Shown here in pieces: positions 53,401 through 61,709 of a stretch of DNA of 64,000 nucleotides (the stretch's first letter is position 1; every line of letters starts with the position of its first letter). The notes beneath the pieces were generated by a model. It saw only the letters and a program-made list of their open reading frames with translations. It ran no database searches and was not told the DNA's origin. The position numbers and the translations under genes were made by a program. This DNA is from PLanc-01 sp034678485 (GTDB taxonomy: Bacteria; Planctomycetota; Phycisphaerae; Sedimentisphaerales; Anaerobacaceae): positions 1 through 64,000 of the forward strand of contig JAXDBU010000078.1 in the NCBI GenBank assembly GCA_034678485.1, in the 5' to 3' direction.

Positions 53401-54107
53401 TAAAACTTGTTCACCGTCTCGCGACCCTGGAAGTAGACGTCGGGGTTCTGCGCGGTGCCGCCCATGACCGGCCGGTCCGGCGTCAGAGCACGGGCCTTAT
53501 GCTGGGCCACCAGGGCATCGTCGATCATCGCCCGCATATCGTCGTAGGTCAGCTCCTCGACCTTCTGCTCCTCGTGGCTCGTCCGGAACCCGTCGAAGAA
53601 GTGCAGGAACGGAATGCGGGAGGCCAGTGTCGCCTGCTGCGAGATCAACGCGAAATCCATGACTTCCTGCACACTGGACGAGCACAGCATTCCGAAACCC
53701 GTCTCCCGGCAGGCCATGACGTCGGCATGGTCGCCGAAGATCGACAGGCCCTGGGCGGCCAGCGAACGCGCGGTGATGTGAAAAACCGTGGGCAACAGCT
53801 CGCCCGCGATCTTGTACATGTTCGGAATCATCAGCAGCAGGCCCTGCGAGGCGGTGAACGTCGTCGTCAGCGCGCCGGCTGCGAGCGCTCCATGTACGGC
53901 CCCGGCCGCACCGCCTTCCGACTGCATCTCGGTGACCGACGGAATGGTGCCCCAGATGTTGGGCAGACCCTTGGCTGTTTTCGCATCGGCAATCTCACCC
54001 ATCGGCGAGCTCGGCGTGATCGGATAGATCGCAATTACTTCGTTCGTTGCGTGCGCAACGTGCGCTGCCGCGTTGTTTCCATCAATCGTCACCATCTTAC
54101 GCTTCAT
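50469..54107 (-). CDS. nifJ: Pyruvate:ferredoxin (flavodoxin) oxidoreductase
   Basis: 1212-residue single-chain enzyme that converts pyruvate and CoA to acetyl-CoA, CO2 and reduced ferredoxin. Domain I with YPITPSSPMGE, TEMQSEGGAAG; domain III RLYRPF; domain V 2x4Fe-4S ferredoxin (CLQCGMCSFVCP, CTGCGACVTTCP); domain VI thiamine diphosphate site with the 4Fe-4S cysteines (SGACAGCGETPY, GNATGCSS, GGDGWAYDIGYGGLDH). An extra CAKCDCPAC segment precedes LTVADYLVRKSVW, adding four cysteines. ATG 54107 has GGAG five bases upstream. A hallmark of anaerobic metabolism; the source of reduced ferredoxin for the adjacent redox genes. Confidence 0.95.
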   Translation of the reverse strand: MKRKMVTIDGNNAAAHVAHATNEVIAIYPITPSSPMGEIADAKTAKGLPNIWGTIPSVTEMQSEGGAAGAVHGALAAGALTTTFTASQGLLLMIPNMYKIAGELLPTVFHITARSLAAQGLSIFGDHADVMACRETGFGMLCSSSVQEVMDFALISQQATLASRIPFLHFFDGFRTSHEEQKVEELTYDDMRAMIDDALVAQHKARALTPDRPVMGGTAQNPDVYFQGRETVNKFYLAVPKIMQDTMDKFAKIVGRQYKLFDYVGAPDAEKVIVIMGSGADTTHETVEYLNSQGQKVGVIKVRLYRPFSTKHFMAVLPKTVKKIAVLDRTKDPSALGEPMYLDVRTSIGEAMADGIAPFDKYPMVVGGRYGLGSKEFTPAMVKAVFGNLDAAKPKRNFTVGIIDDVTNTSLPVGDSFEVPTPGQYAAMFYGLGSDGTVGANRNSIKIIGDQLQDNYAQAYFVYDSKKAGAMTVSHLRFGKKAIRQPYLVNRADFIACHNPSFLEKYDMLSSARKGGTFLLTTSHPADKVWDTLPQEVQKQIVDKQLKFYVIDAISLAQELGLGARINVIMQTAFFKISNIIPIEAAVKAIKDAIKTSYSKKGEKVVQLNYAAVDGAIDRMHEVKVPAKVTSNVKMPPAVPAEAPEFVQTVTAEIMAMRGDSLPVSKMPVDGRFPTGTTQFEKRNIAVNVPIWQPELCLQCGMCSFVCPHAAIRIKAYDAKNLAGAPESFKSIDAKGKEFKGLKFTVQVAPEDCTGCGACVTTCPGAERDANKQPTGRKAINMELQEPLRDRERKNYSFFLSLPNTDPSLFKANSVKGSQLIQPLFEYSGACAGCGETPYVKLLSQLFGDRAYIGNATGCSSIYGGNQPTTPYTKRADGRGPTWANSLFEDNAEFAMGMRLTVDQFRLIALTLLDKAKDCLDKELVAEIRSATLANDPEQSAIEAQRARVAQLKTQCAKCDCPACKQLLTVADYLVRKSVWAVGGDGWAYDIGYGGLDHVLASGKDINILVLDTEVYSNTGGQMSKSTPRAAVAKFAAGGKPAPKKDMGLLAMTYGNIYVAKVSIGANAPQTVKAFSEAEAYPGPSLIIAYSHCIAHGFNLTNGYEEQKRAVASGHWPLYRFDPRLKEQGQNPLQLDSKPPTMAFEDYAYGEDRYRSLKQSKPDVAAELMKLANKDAVDRYALMEQLAKIKCGQSGQGTADSDPEPEKQTVGK

Positions 54108-54521
54108 AGCTTCTCCATCTTTCGTAAAAGCTGACACAAAAAGAACTTAGCTCAATGGCAATCCATCGCCGCTGGCCTTATGGCACCTCCTGCGTATACG
54201 TCCGGGCCAGAGCAAATCCCCCACAGGTGCGCCCGGCGTACGAAGAACGCTTATTTATACATCCTTCGGCCGGGGCAGGCAACAAAAATCACGGCCGACC
54301 CGCGGTGGGCAGTGTGACCAGGTTCTCCGATACCCACGGCGGGGTTGTCATGCTGAACGAAGTGAAGCATCTGGCAACGAACGCGAATGGGATTTGTTCT
54401 CTTGCCCGGCCCAGATGCTTCGCTGCCGCTCAGCATGACAGACTTGGGCCTGCACGTTGCCGCTGATCGAGTTGCAGCCTGCCACAGAATCGGGCCACAC
54501 CCCATGGTACGTACGAGGCCT
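54108..54521. other. Intergenic stretch with a long inverted repeat
   Basis: No gene. Contains arms GTCATGCTGAACG... (54347-54374) and its imperfect reverse complement (54411-54439). Confidence 0.5.
54347..54439. repeat. Inverted repeat, 28-base arms
   Basis: Left arm 54347-54374 and right arm 54411-54439 are reverse complements apart from a few changes in the middle; the 36-base centre is unrelated. The right arm matches the segment at 31-56. Looks like a mobile or palindromic interspersed element. Confidence 0.6.
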
Positions 54522-55001
54522 TCACTCATCCAGGCCGAAGGCCTCCAGCCATTGGTCGGTCTCGCCGTCGGTAAGCCCTTCCCGCTTCTCTTCGGGCTCC
54601 GTCTTCCTGGGCTTTCTCCGGCTCAGCTCCCTCCGCACCCGCTCCCAGAATTCCTCCGCCTTGAGGGCCGCCGCTCTTCTCTCGCCCGCGGCCTTGCGAA
54701 GCCGCCGATCGCTGCTGACCACGGTCAGACGCCGGGGAGAGGTGTCGGCTGTGATCTTCTCCTCGATGACGCTGTCGGCATCGCGATGAAAACCCGCGAA
54801 GTACACCTCCAGGTGGTCGATCGTGTCGAACTGGCTCTTGTCCGACGGGCCGGCCCCGTCGAAGATCACCTGCCCGGTCTCGCCCATCTGGCCGAAATAC
54901 TGGCTCAGGACCCGACACAACTCGACCTCGGTCCTGATCTCGCGTTCGCCGAACCCTTCGTGCAGCGCCCACAGCAGGTTGTTTCCGTCGATAATCACCA
55001 T
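54522..55001 (-). CDS. YacP-like NYN-domain ribonuclease
   Basis: 159 residues. PIN-like NYN fold: opening MVIIDGNNLLWAL with the conserved Asp, QVIFDGAGPSDKSQFDTIDH in the middle, and VVSSDRRLRKAAGERRAAAL near the end with the second acidic position. YacP/Rae1 of Bacillus cleaves mRNA on the ribosome. ATG 55001 with AAGGA about ten bases upstream. Charged, disordered tail. Isolated gene. Confidence 0.8.
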   Translation of the reverse strand: MVIIDGNNLLWALHEGFGEREIRTEVELCRVLSQYFGQMGETGQVIFDGAGPSDKSQFDTIDHLEVYFAGFHRDADSVIEEKITADTSPRRLTVVSSDRRLRKAAGERRAAALKAEEFWERVRRELSRRKPRKTEPEEKREGLTDGETDQWLEAFGLDE

Positions 55002-55129
55002 GGCTTCGGCATCCTTACAACCATCATCGCAGGCCCCTTCCTTGCGATCCAGCCAGGATTCGGGGCCGAAGCCCGATTATGCCGCATGGGGTCGGTCCAA
55101 GCAAGCGTGGAGCCGCCACCGACAAGCAA

Positions 55130-56167
55130 TCAGTTCTTCTTGATGCTGATCTCGTACCGAATTGCCTCCCTGTCGGACCCCCCAGCAGGCGGGGCCGATT
55201 CGAGCACCGCGGTCGGTCCCGTCAGCGAGTACTGGAACGGCCTGTCGTGCAGCGGGTCCGCGGACACGGAGACCTCCGTGATCTCGGCCAGCGTCTTGGG
55301 CAACTGCCCGCCGTGAGTGGCCGCATACGAGCGAATCGCCTCGACGCACTGCAGGATCGCCAAGTCCCTGTCGAGTCTCTTCGCGAGCACCCGCGTTCGA
55401 TCATGGGCCGGTTTCAGTACGTTCTGGTACTGTTGACTGAACAGCCAGCCCCTCACGCCGGAAGAGGCAGCCTTTGTCTCACTCTGAATCGCCTTCTCCA
55501 CGTCCGCAAAGGGTCTTGGCAGACTTCCCAGAGGCAAGCACAAGGTCGGGGCATCCTGCCTCTGCACGAATTCCTCAAGCTCCCTGCACGTGATGGCCGC
55601 CATCGCGATGCCGACCTGCACCTGGAGGAGCGTGGGAGCCTGGGCGTGCTGCCTGGCCATGCCAGCGCCGGTCTGCAGGGCAAGGATCGCGCCTTGGTAT
55701 CCATCCTGGGCAATCTCCAGTCTCGCCCACAGGCGGATGGCGAAGGCAAGCCTGCGATATCCCTCGGTCTCCGGGACCTGCGTCCCCGGCTTCCACTCGG
55801 GCCAGTTGCACTGGCGGCACTTCACCGCCTGAGCCACCGATTTGAGGCTCTCCGTGTACTGTATCAACGCCTGCTCCACCTGATCGAGCGGCAGTTGGTT
55901 GATGGGCATGTTGAGCCATTCCTGGATCTGCTTGTCGCCGGCCTTGTCCGGCAAAGCCTTGACCGCCTTCTCATAGAGCGGGACCGCGTCGCCGTCGATC
56001 ATCGCCGGCTCCGGCGGCAGCAGGGAGAGCTCACCCATCTCCGCAGGCGCCTTCTGTGGATACAGGACGAGTTTGACATCGCGTCCCGCCGCCGGAAGAC
56101 ACAGCACGCTCGATCCCAGAAGCCAGAATGATACGGTCGCCGCCAAGACCCTACGCGACTGAAACAT
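55130..56167 (-). CDS. Hypothetical exported protein
   Basis: 345 residues. Signal peptide (RRVLAATVSFWLLGSSVLCLP, cleavage near AAG), then a mainly helical body (DGDAVPLYEKAVKALPDKAG, LFSQQYQNVLKPAHDRTRVL) and a C-terminal beta segment GRPFQYSLTGPTAVLES-like, as in many planctomycete exported proteins that end in a short type II secretion-like fold. No named family is recognised. ATG 56167 has GGAGGA nine bases upstream. Confidence 0.65.
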   Translation of the reverse strand: MFQSRRVLAATVSFWLLGSSVLCLPAAGRDVKLVLYPQKAPAEMGELSLLPPEPAMIDGDAVPLYEKAVKALPDKAGDKQIQEWLNMPINQLPLDQVEQALIQYTESLKSVAQAVKCRQCNWPEWKPGTQVPETEGYRRLAFAIRLWARLEIAQDGYQGAILALQTGAGMARQHAQAPTLLQVQVGIAMAAITCRELEEFVQRQDAPTLCLPLGSLPRPFADVEKAIQSETKAASSGVRGWLFSQQYQNVLKPAHDRTRVLAKRLDRDLAILQCVEAIRSYAATHGGQLPKTLAEITEVSVSADPLHDRPFQYSLTGPTAVLESAPPAGGSDREAIRYEISIKKN

Positions 56168-56383
56168 GGCTCTTCCTCCCAAACACGGTTCCGCTGTCAT
56201 CGCTCGCCCCCGCCGACTCTGGGGGGCAACTGCACATCCGCTGTATCTCTCAACAGGACGCATCGCTGGCGACGGTAATCACGGAAACAGGCGAGAATTG
56301 TGGAGAAACTGCCCGTTCCGATCCTGACTGTGCCGGTGAAGGCACGTAAAGAAACGCCTCACGGCGTCACTGCAAACGCGCGA

Positions 56384-57673
56384 TCACAACTCGAACCGCA
56401 CTTCGCCGCCGACGATGGTCTTCTCGACCTTGCCTCTGACCGTCCAGCCGTGATACGGGCAATTGCGGCTCTTCGAGACGAACTTGTTCACGTCGATGGT
56501 CCATTCCGCGTTGGGGTCGATAATCGTCACGTCTCCCTGCTTGCCTCGGGACAGCGAGCCCTTATCGATACCGATGATCCCGGCGGGATTCACGGTCATC
56601 ATCCGGATCAGGCCCGGCCAGTCGAGAATCCTCGGCTCAACCAGGACCTTGATGTAGAGGCCCAGGACACACTCCAAACTCGCAATCCCGAACGGCGCCG
56701 CCAGGAACTCCAGTTCCTTCTCGCTCTGGAGGTGCGGGGCATGGTCGCTGGCGAGAGCATCGACCAGTCCCTCCGCGATGGCCTGCTTCAGGGCCTCCGT
56801 ATCCTTCTGGGCGCGGAGGGGCGGACTGACCTTATAATTCGTGTCGTACGTCGAGCAGGATTCCTCGGTCAGGAGCAGATGGTGCGGCGTGACCTCGCAC
56901 GAGACGGGCAGCCCATCCTTCTTCGCCTGGCGGATCCGCTCGACCGAACCGGCGGTGGAGATGTGCTGAGCGTGGTAGCGGACTTGCGCCCTGCGAACCA
57001 ACTGGATGTCACGCCAGAGCATCGCTTCCTCCGCCAGCGCGTCCATGCCGGGCAGACCCAGGATCGTCGAGCAATACCCGGCGTTCATGACCCCGTTGCC
57101 GGCGTAGCTGTTGTCCTGGCAGTGCTGTGCGACAACCACATCGAACATCTTGGCGTATTTCAGGGCCCGCAGCATGACCGCGGCGTTCTGAACGCCGGCG
57201 CCGTCGTCGGTGAAGCCCCTGGCGCCCGCCTCCGCCATCAGACCCATCTCCGCCAGCTCGACGCCCTCGCGTTTCTTCGTGATAGCGCCCATCACGTAGA
57301 CGTGGGTCTTGCGGGCCTGGCGGCCCTTGCGATGGACGTACTCGACATCCGTCTCGCTCTCGATGGCCGGGTTTGTGTTGGGCATGCAGACAACAGAGGT
57401 GAAACCGGCCGCGACGGCCGCCGCGGAGCCGCTGGCGATGGTCTCTTCCTCCTCGTCGCCCGGCTCGCGGAAATGGACGTGGATATCGATCAGACCCGGC
57501 GTGACGAGCTTGCCCGTGGCGTCGATGACCCGCGACACCGTCTTCTCCACCGCCCCGTTGAGGTTGCCCACCTCCGCCACCTTCCCATCGAGGATCAGGA
57601 CATCGCACTTCTTGTCCAGACGGTTCGCCGGGTCGATCACCCGCCCGTTCTTGATCAGAAGCTGGTCTGCCAT
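56384..57673 (-). CDS. pyrC: Dihydroorotase
   Basis: 429 residues, type I (PyrC of Gram-positive and deep-branching type). Third step of pyrimidine synthesis. Metal-binding DIHVHFREPG, then MPNTNPAIES, catalytic-loop HCQDNSYAG, HISTAGSV, EVTPHHLLLTEE and ALASDHAPH. ATG 57673 has AGGTG upstream. pyrR and pyrB lie about 2.3 kb downstream of its start on the other strand, separated by the peptidase gene. A small stem ACGCC-tcac-GGCGT follows the stop. Confidence 0.95.
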   Translation of the reverse strand: MADQLLIKNGRVIDPANRLDKKCDVLILDGKVAEVGNLNGAVEKTVSRVIDATGKLVTPGLIDIHVHFREPGDEEEETIASGSAAAVAAGFTSVVCMPNTNPAIESETDVEYVHRKGRQARKTHVYVMGAITKKREGVELAEMGLMAEAGARGFTDDGAGVQNAAVMLRALKYAKMFDVVVAQHCQDNSYAGNGVMNAGYCSTILGLPGMDALAEEAMLWRDIQLVRRAQVRYHAQHISTAGSVERIRQAKKDGLPVSCEVTPHHLLLTEESCSTYDTNYKVSPPLRAQKDTEALKQAIAEGLVDALASDHAPHLQSEKELEFLAAPFGIASLECVLGLYIKVLVEPRILDWPGLIRMMTVNPAGIIGIDKGSLSRGKQGDVTIIDPNAEWTIDVNKFVSKSRNCPYHGWTVRGKVEKTIVGGEVRFEL

Positions 57674-57876
57674 ATCGCACCTGTATCCCTGTAAGAGCTC
57701 TGCCGACTGGGACATTCATATCAGAAACGCCGGTGGAAGGAAAGGGGTTTCTTCGCAGGGCGAGCCTCCCGCTCGCCTCAAGAATGTCGTGTGCGACGCA
57801 CGACCTACGAGGAGCACAGCTCGCGGAATGATCGTATGGGTGCCCGATCGCAGGCCGCGACGGCGGCCGGCGTGGC

Positions 57877-59628
57877 TCAGTTCAGTTCGCTGTCGGCCCG
57901 CCAGTCCGCCTTCTTGTTCCGGTTGGCCAGGAGGATCTGCATGTCTGCGGCGTCGATCGCGCCGTCCATCGTGATATCGCCGATCACATAGGCCTTTGGC
58001 GAGCTGCGTCCGGCCGAGTGATTCGCCAGAGCCGCCAGATCCAGCTCGTCCACTACCCCATCCGCATTGAGATCGTACCACAGGAGGTTCTCGTCGATCT
58101 GCTTGTCGTCCACCGACCAGGCCAAAGCATACCGCTCTCCGGTCGGCGGCGCCGACTTGGCGTTGAGATTGCTGTACGAGACAACGATTTCATACAGGGT
58201 GTATCCGGGCAACGTCCCGATGTGGATGTGCTCGACGTTGTCCACCTTGCTGTCGCAGTAGTCCAAGAGCAGAGGATCGCTCGGATTCGCGGGGTCGATG
58301 GCCCAGACCTCAAGCCGAAGATCACTGTCGGCTTCCGACATATGCCTGAAAGGACGCTCCGTGCGGTAATGACGGTTCCAGGCCAGTGTCGCGGTGAGCA
58401 CCTTCGATCCGGGATCGTCGACCGCGACGCGGTAGACCTGCTGGAGCGTCTGCCCCTGGTAGACTTCGTTCAGGTCCCATCCCGCCGGGGGGATATCGCC
58501 GGGTTTGCTTCGCCCGGCCGTCAGAAGCTCGTGCGCGCCAGCCGCATTCACCATCCCTGCCCCCTGTGCGTGGTCAAGCGGCACTTCGTGGTCGTCGTCG
58601 ACGCTCAGCCGGCCCTTGTGCCAGTAGGGCAGTTTCGTCGCGGAATTCATCAGGATCGCCTTGAGCACACAGTTGCCGCCTTCGGGCGATGTGGCAAGAC
58701 TCAGGTCGGCGTTCTGCCTAGCCGTCTGGATCAGGAGTCCGACGATCCCGGCTGCAACCGGGGTCGAGAAGCTGGACCAGTTGCCCGCCATGGCGTAGCC
58801 CAGTTCGGCGTCGGCATCGGCGACGAGACAGTTGCCCGGCGCGACGACATCCGGCTTGCACCGACCGTCTTCAGTCGGCCCGACGCTCGATTCCTCAGGA
58901 TAGGCGAGAGCGAATTGCGACAGCTTCGTCGCCATGTCCTCGGCATTCACCGAACTGACAAGGCCCACACCGATCACGTTCGGGCCGGCGCCGGGATAGA
59001 ATGAGGGATCGGACGCGTTCAGGCCGTTGCCTATGCTGGCGACGAACACAAGACCGGTGTGTTCGACCAGCGCCTCAATGCCTCGCGTCCACCCGTCTTC
59101 CAGCGGCTGTCCGAAGCTCGCAGAGATGAGATCGACGTCAGGTTTCTCCTGCCCGTACACGTACTGCTTGACGAAATGCCAGAATTCGTAGATGTGCCCT
59201 TCCGATTGTGGCACCACCCCCTGATACCTGAACGAACTCAGCGAGGGTGCCGTCCCTTCGGGGTGTTGGCCAAACAGAATCGAACAGATCGCGGTCGCAT
59301 GATTCGACGTGCCGGGGGTCTTGGCAAGACCGCTGTGGAAGCTCAACAGGGCATCCCGGAAACAGGCGTGCTTGAGATTCGGCTGGTAGTCGTTCTGGGG
59401 CTCGCCGTTGGCGTCATACGTGAAACTCCGGCAGACGACACCGACACGGACCTCGGCGCCGGTGAGGTTCGGATCGGATTGCAGCAGGGTCTGGATACCG
59501 GCCGAGCGAAGTGCCTGCGGCTGCACGGCGGAGAGGTCCTGTCCAACGGTCGTACGGGCCGCGGCAAGCCCCATAACCAGGGCTACGACCCATAATCCTC
59601 GACCCCAGGTTGTTCGGTTTCCGCCCAT
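57877..59628 (-). CDS. S8 (subtilisin-like) peptidase with C-terminal dockerin repeats
   Basis: 583 residues. Signal peptide (LWVVALVMGLAAARTTVGQ). Peptidase S8 fold: histidine in TSNHATAICSILFG, oxyanion asparagine VFVASIGNG, serine motif SSFSTPVAAGIVGLL. The usual catalytic-Asp segment V-x-V-D-x-G reads VRVGVVCRSF, with Cys in place of Asp, so activity is uncertain. A beta-sandwich follows, then two dockerin-like calcium motifs (DLNADGVVDELDLAAL; DITMDGAIDAADMQILL), which would attach it to cohesin-type partners. ATG 59628 selected by signal peptide; frame reaches 59733. Confidence 0.8.
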   Translation of the reverse strand: MGGNRTTWGRGLWVVALVMGLAAARTTVGQDLSAVQPQALRSAGIQTLLQSDPNLTGAEVRVGVVCRSFTYDANGEPQNDYQPNLKHACFRDALLSFHSGLAKTPGTSNHATAICSILFGQHPEGTAPSLSSFRYQGVVPQSEGHIYEFWHFVKQYVYGQEKPDVDLISASFGQPLEDGWTRGIEALVEHTGLVFVASIGNGLNASDPSFYPGAGPNVIGVGLVSSVNAEDMATKLSQFALAYPEESSVGPTEDGRCKPDVVAPGNCLVADADAELGYAMAGNWSSFSTPVAAGIVGLLIQTARQNADLSLATSPEGGNCVLKAILMNSATKLPYWHKGRLSVDDDHEVPLDHAQGAGMVNAAGAHELLTAGRSKPGDIPPAGWDLNEVYQGQTLQQVYRVAVDDPGSKVLTATLAWNRHYRTERPFRHMSEADSDLRLEVWAIDPANPSDPLLLDYCDSKVDNVEHIHIGTLPGYTLYEIVVSYSNLNAKSAPPTGERYALAWSVDDKQIDENLLWYDLNADGVVDELDLAALANHSAGRSSPKAYVIGDITMDGAIDAADMQILLANRNKKADWRADSELN

Positions 59629-59851
59629 GCTGCGCCACCACGTTTGCACAAAACGGTACAGGTGCCCCCCTTGGCACACTGTCTTCCCCCAAGGATCAGC
59701 CCTCGTGGCTGATGGGTATCGTCCTCCGGTCAACTGGCCTTATCATAGCAGAAACACGCCGTTCGATCAAGCGAATTCCGTGTCAGGGCGGCAACATACC
59801 ACAATTCCCAGCATTGGAAAAGCCGATTTGGTCGAACCAGGACATGGGGGG

Positions 59852-59880
59852 TTGCCACGTCGAAGGCAAGGTGGTATAAC
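59852..59880 (+). promoter_or_regulatory. pyrR promoter
   Basis: TTGCCA (59852-59857), 17-base spacer, TATAAC (59875-59880). Leaves a leader of ~73 bases before pyrR. The 59629-59851 part shows nothing else. Confidence 0.65.
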
Positions 59881-59909
59881 TGGCGCAACGTTATGGAAGG
59901 ATCGCAGGA

Positions 59910-59941
59910 GTCCCCCAACGCAGTCTGTAGCCTTTGGGGAC
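59910..59941 (+). promoter_or_regulatory. Leader hairpin before pyrR
   Basis: GTCCCC (59910-59915) pairs with GGGGAC (59936-59941), with an inner AA/TT extension and a loop of ~14 bases. It lies 19 bases before the pyrR start and could be an RNA element for PyrR or simply hinder translation. No match to the Bacillus PyrR-binding consensus was seen. Confidence 0.4.
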
Positions 59942-59959
59942 CAGAATGGATCACATTCT

Positions 59960-60487
59960 ATGAAGGTACTCTTGGACGCTGGGCAAATCGACCGGACGAT
60001 CGACCATCTGGCCGACGGAATCGTCGAGCGGACATCGCCCGATAATGAACCGGCAATCATCGGCATACGCAGTCGCGGTGAAATCCTGGCCGAGCGTCTC
60101 GCCAACCGCCTCTCGCAGAGGCTTGGACGCGCGATCTCCTGCGGCACCTTGGATATCACCCTCTACCGAGACGACCTCAACGCCCCCCACGGCGGCAGTC
60201 AACCCTTCGTCCGCACGACGGAAATCGGTTTCGATATCGATGGCAAGACGATCATCCTGGTGGATGACGTGCTGTACACCGGCCGTTCCACACGAGCGGC
60301 CATGGATGCTTTGATCGACCTGGGTCGGCCCAAGGCCATTCGCCTGGCGGTCCTGGTCGAGCGGGCGGGACGCGAATTCCCCATTCAGGCGGACTACACC
60401 GGCTTCGAGGCCGAGGTCGGGCCCGAGCAGTCGGTTCAGGTCAATTTCGTGGAGTCTGACGGCAAGGATGAAGTAATCGTGGTGTGA
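59960..60487 (+). CDS. pyrR: PyrR bifunctional regulator / uracil phosphoribosyltransferase
   Basis: 175 residues. PRPP-binding loop VDDVLYTGRSTRAAMDAL and the N-terminal IIGIRSRGEILAERLA, with TLDITLYRDDL and GGSQPFVRTTEI, all typical of PyrR. In Gram-positives PyrR binds pyr leader RNA to cause attenuation. ATG 59960 lies in an AT-poor leader without a strong Shine-Dalgarno. pyrB follows after ~150 bases on the same strand. Confidence 0.92.
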   Translation: MKVLLDAGQIDRTIDHLADGIVERTSPDNEPAIIGIRSRGEILAERLANRLSQRLGRAISCGTLDITLYRDDLNAPHGGSQPFVRTTEIGFDIDGKTIILVDDVLYTGRSTRAAMDALIDLGRPKAIRLAVLVERAGREFPIQADYTGFEAEVGPEQSVQVNFVESDGKDEVIVV

Positions 60488-60636
60488 GACGCGAAGCGGC
60501 CATGGGGCCCGTAAACCGACGGTTCCCATGGGCAAAGGAGTTCGCTTCACGAGATCGGCAGGGGTACATGAATCGCTTCCTGGACATCGTGGAGAGGCAC
60601 ACGTCCGGCAGGACGGGAAGGCGGCACGGCACAGCT

Positions 60637-61602
60637 ATGGCAATCATTCACAGAGGCAGCAAACCGTTCAAGTGGCAGCGAAAGCACCTGCTGGGACTGC
60701 GGGACCTGAGCGTCGAGGAGATCACCCACATCCTCGACACGGCCACCGGCTTCGAGCAGATCAGCACGCGCTCGATCAAGAAGGCCCCCCCGCTGCGAGG
60801 CAAGGTCGTCGTGAACCTGTTCTTCGAGGACAGCACGCGGACCCGTACCAGTTTTTCCCTGGCGGCCAGCCGGCTCAGCGCCGACGTCGTCGAGTTCACG
60901 CAGAAGAACAGCTCCGTCAGCAAGGGGGAAACCCTGCTCGACACCGCTCGGAACCTCGAAGCCATGGGCATCGACATCGTCGTCATTCGCCACGGCGCGG
61001 GCGGCGCCCCGGCGCTTCTGAGTCGGAACATCAACGCCTGCGTCGTCAACGCCGGCGACGGGTACTGCGAGCATCCCACCCAGGGCCTGCTCGACGCCTA
61101 CACGATCCGCCGGGCCAAACGGAGCCTCGAAGGGCTCAAGATCGCCATCGTCGGCGATATCGCCCATTCCCGCGTCGCACGCAGTGACATGTGGGCCATG
61201 ACCAAGCTCGGCGCCGAGGTGACGTTTGTCGGGCCGCCCACGCTGATGCCCGCGGAGGTCGGCAAACTGCCGGTGAAGGTCAGCTATTCGCTCGACAAGG
61301 TCATCGACGAAGTGGACGTGGTGAACATGCTCCGCATCCAGTTCGAGCGGCTCGGCGGCAACCCCTTCCCCTCGATCCGCGAGTATTCGCGCTACTTCGG
61401 CCTGACGGTCGAGCGGGTCAAGCGGGCCAAGCCGGACATCCTCGTCATGCACCCCGGCCCGATCAATCGCGGCCTCGAGATGGAAAGCGAGGTCGCCGAC
61501 GGCTCCAACAGCGTCATCCTCCAGCAAGTCACCAACGGCCTGGCCGTCCGCATGGCCGTCCTGTTCTTAGTCAACCAGGCCGCCGCGGAAATCCCGGCTT
61601 GA
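60637..61602 (+). CDS. pyrB: Aspartate carbamoyltransferase catalytic chain
   Basis: 321 residues. Carbamoyl-phosphate loop FFEDSTRTRTSFSLAA, HGAGGAPALL, aspartate-binding HPTQGLLDAYTI, IVGDIAHSRVARSD and MHPGPINRGLEME. Second step of pyrimidine synthesis. ATG 60637 fits the usual N-terminus; the frame opens at 60484 and ATG 60568 is a weaker alternative. Forms a pyrR-pyrB unit; no pyrI regulatory chain is seen. Confidence 0.95.
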   Translation: MAIIHRGSKPFKWQRKHLLGLRDLSVEEITHILDTATGFEQISTRSIKKAPPLRGKVVVNLFFEDSTRTRTSFSLAASRLSADVVEFTQKNSSVSKGETLLDTARNLEAMGIDIVVIRHGAGGAPALLSRNINACVVNAGDGYCEHPTQGLLDAYTIRRAKRSLEGLKIAIVGDIAHSRVARSDMWAMTKLGAEVTFVGPPTLMPAEVGKLPVKVSYSLDKVIDEVDVVNMLRIQFERLGGNPFPSIREYSRYFGLTVERVKRAKPDILVMHPGPINRGLEMESEVADGSNSVILQQVTNGLAVRMAVLFLVNQAAAEIPA

Positions 61603-61709
61603 CACGCATCTCGTGAGGCGCATCGGCCTGCCCCACGAGACGCGTGCTAACTGAGTCGGATCGGAATGAGCACGCCCCGAATCAGCCGGAGTGCCGGTTC
61701 AGCAGGAGA

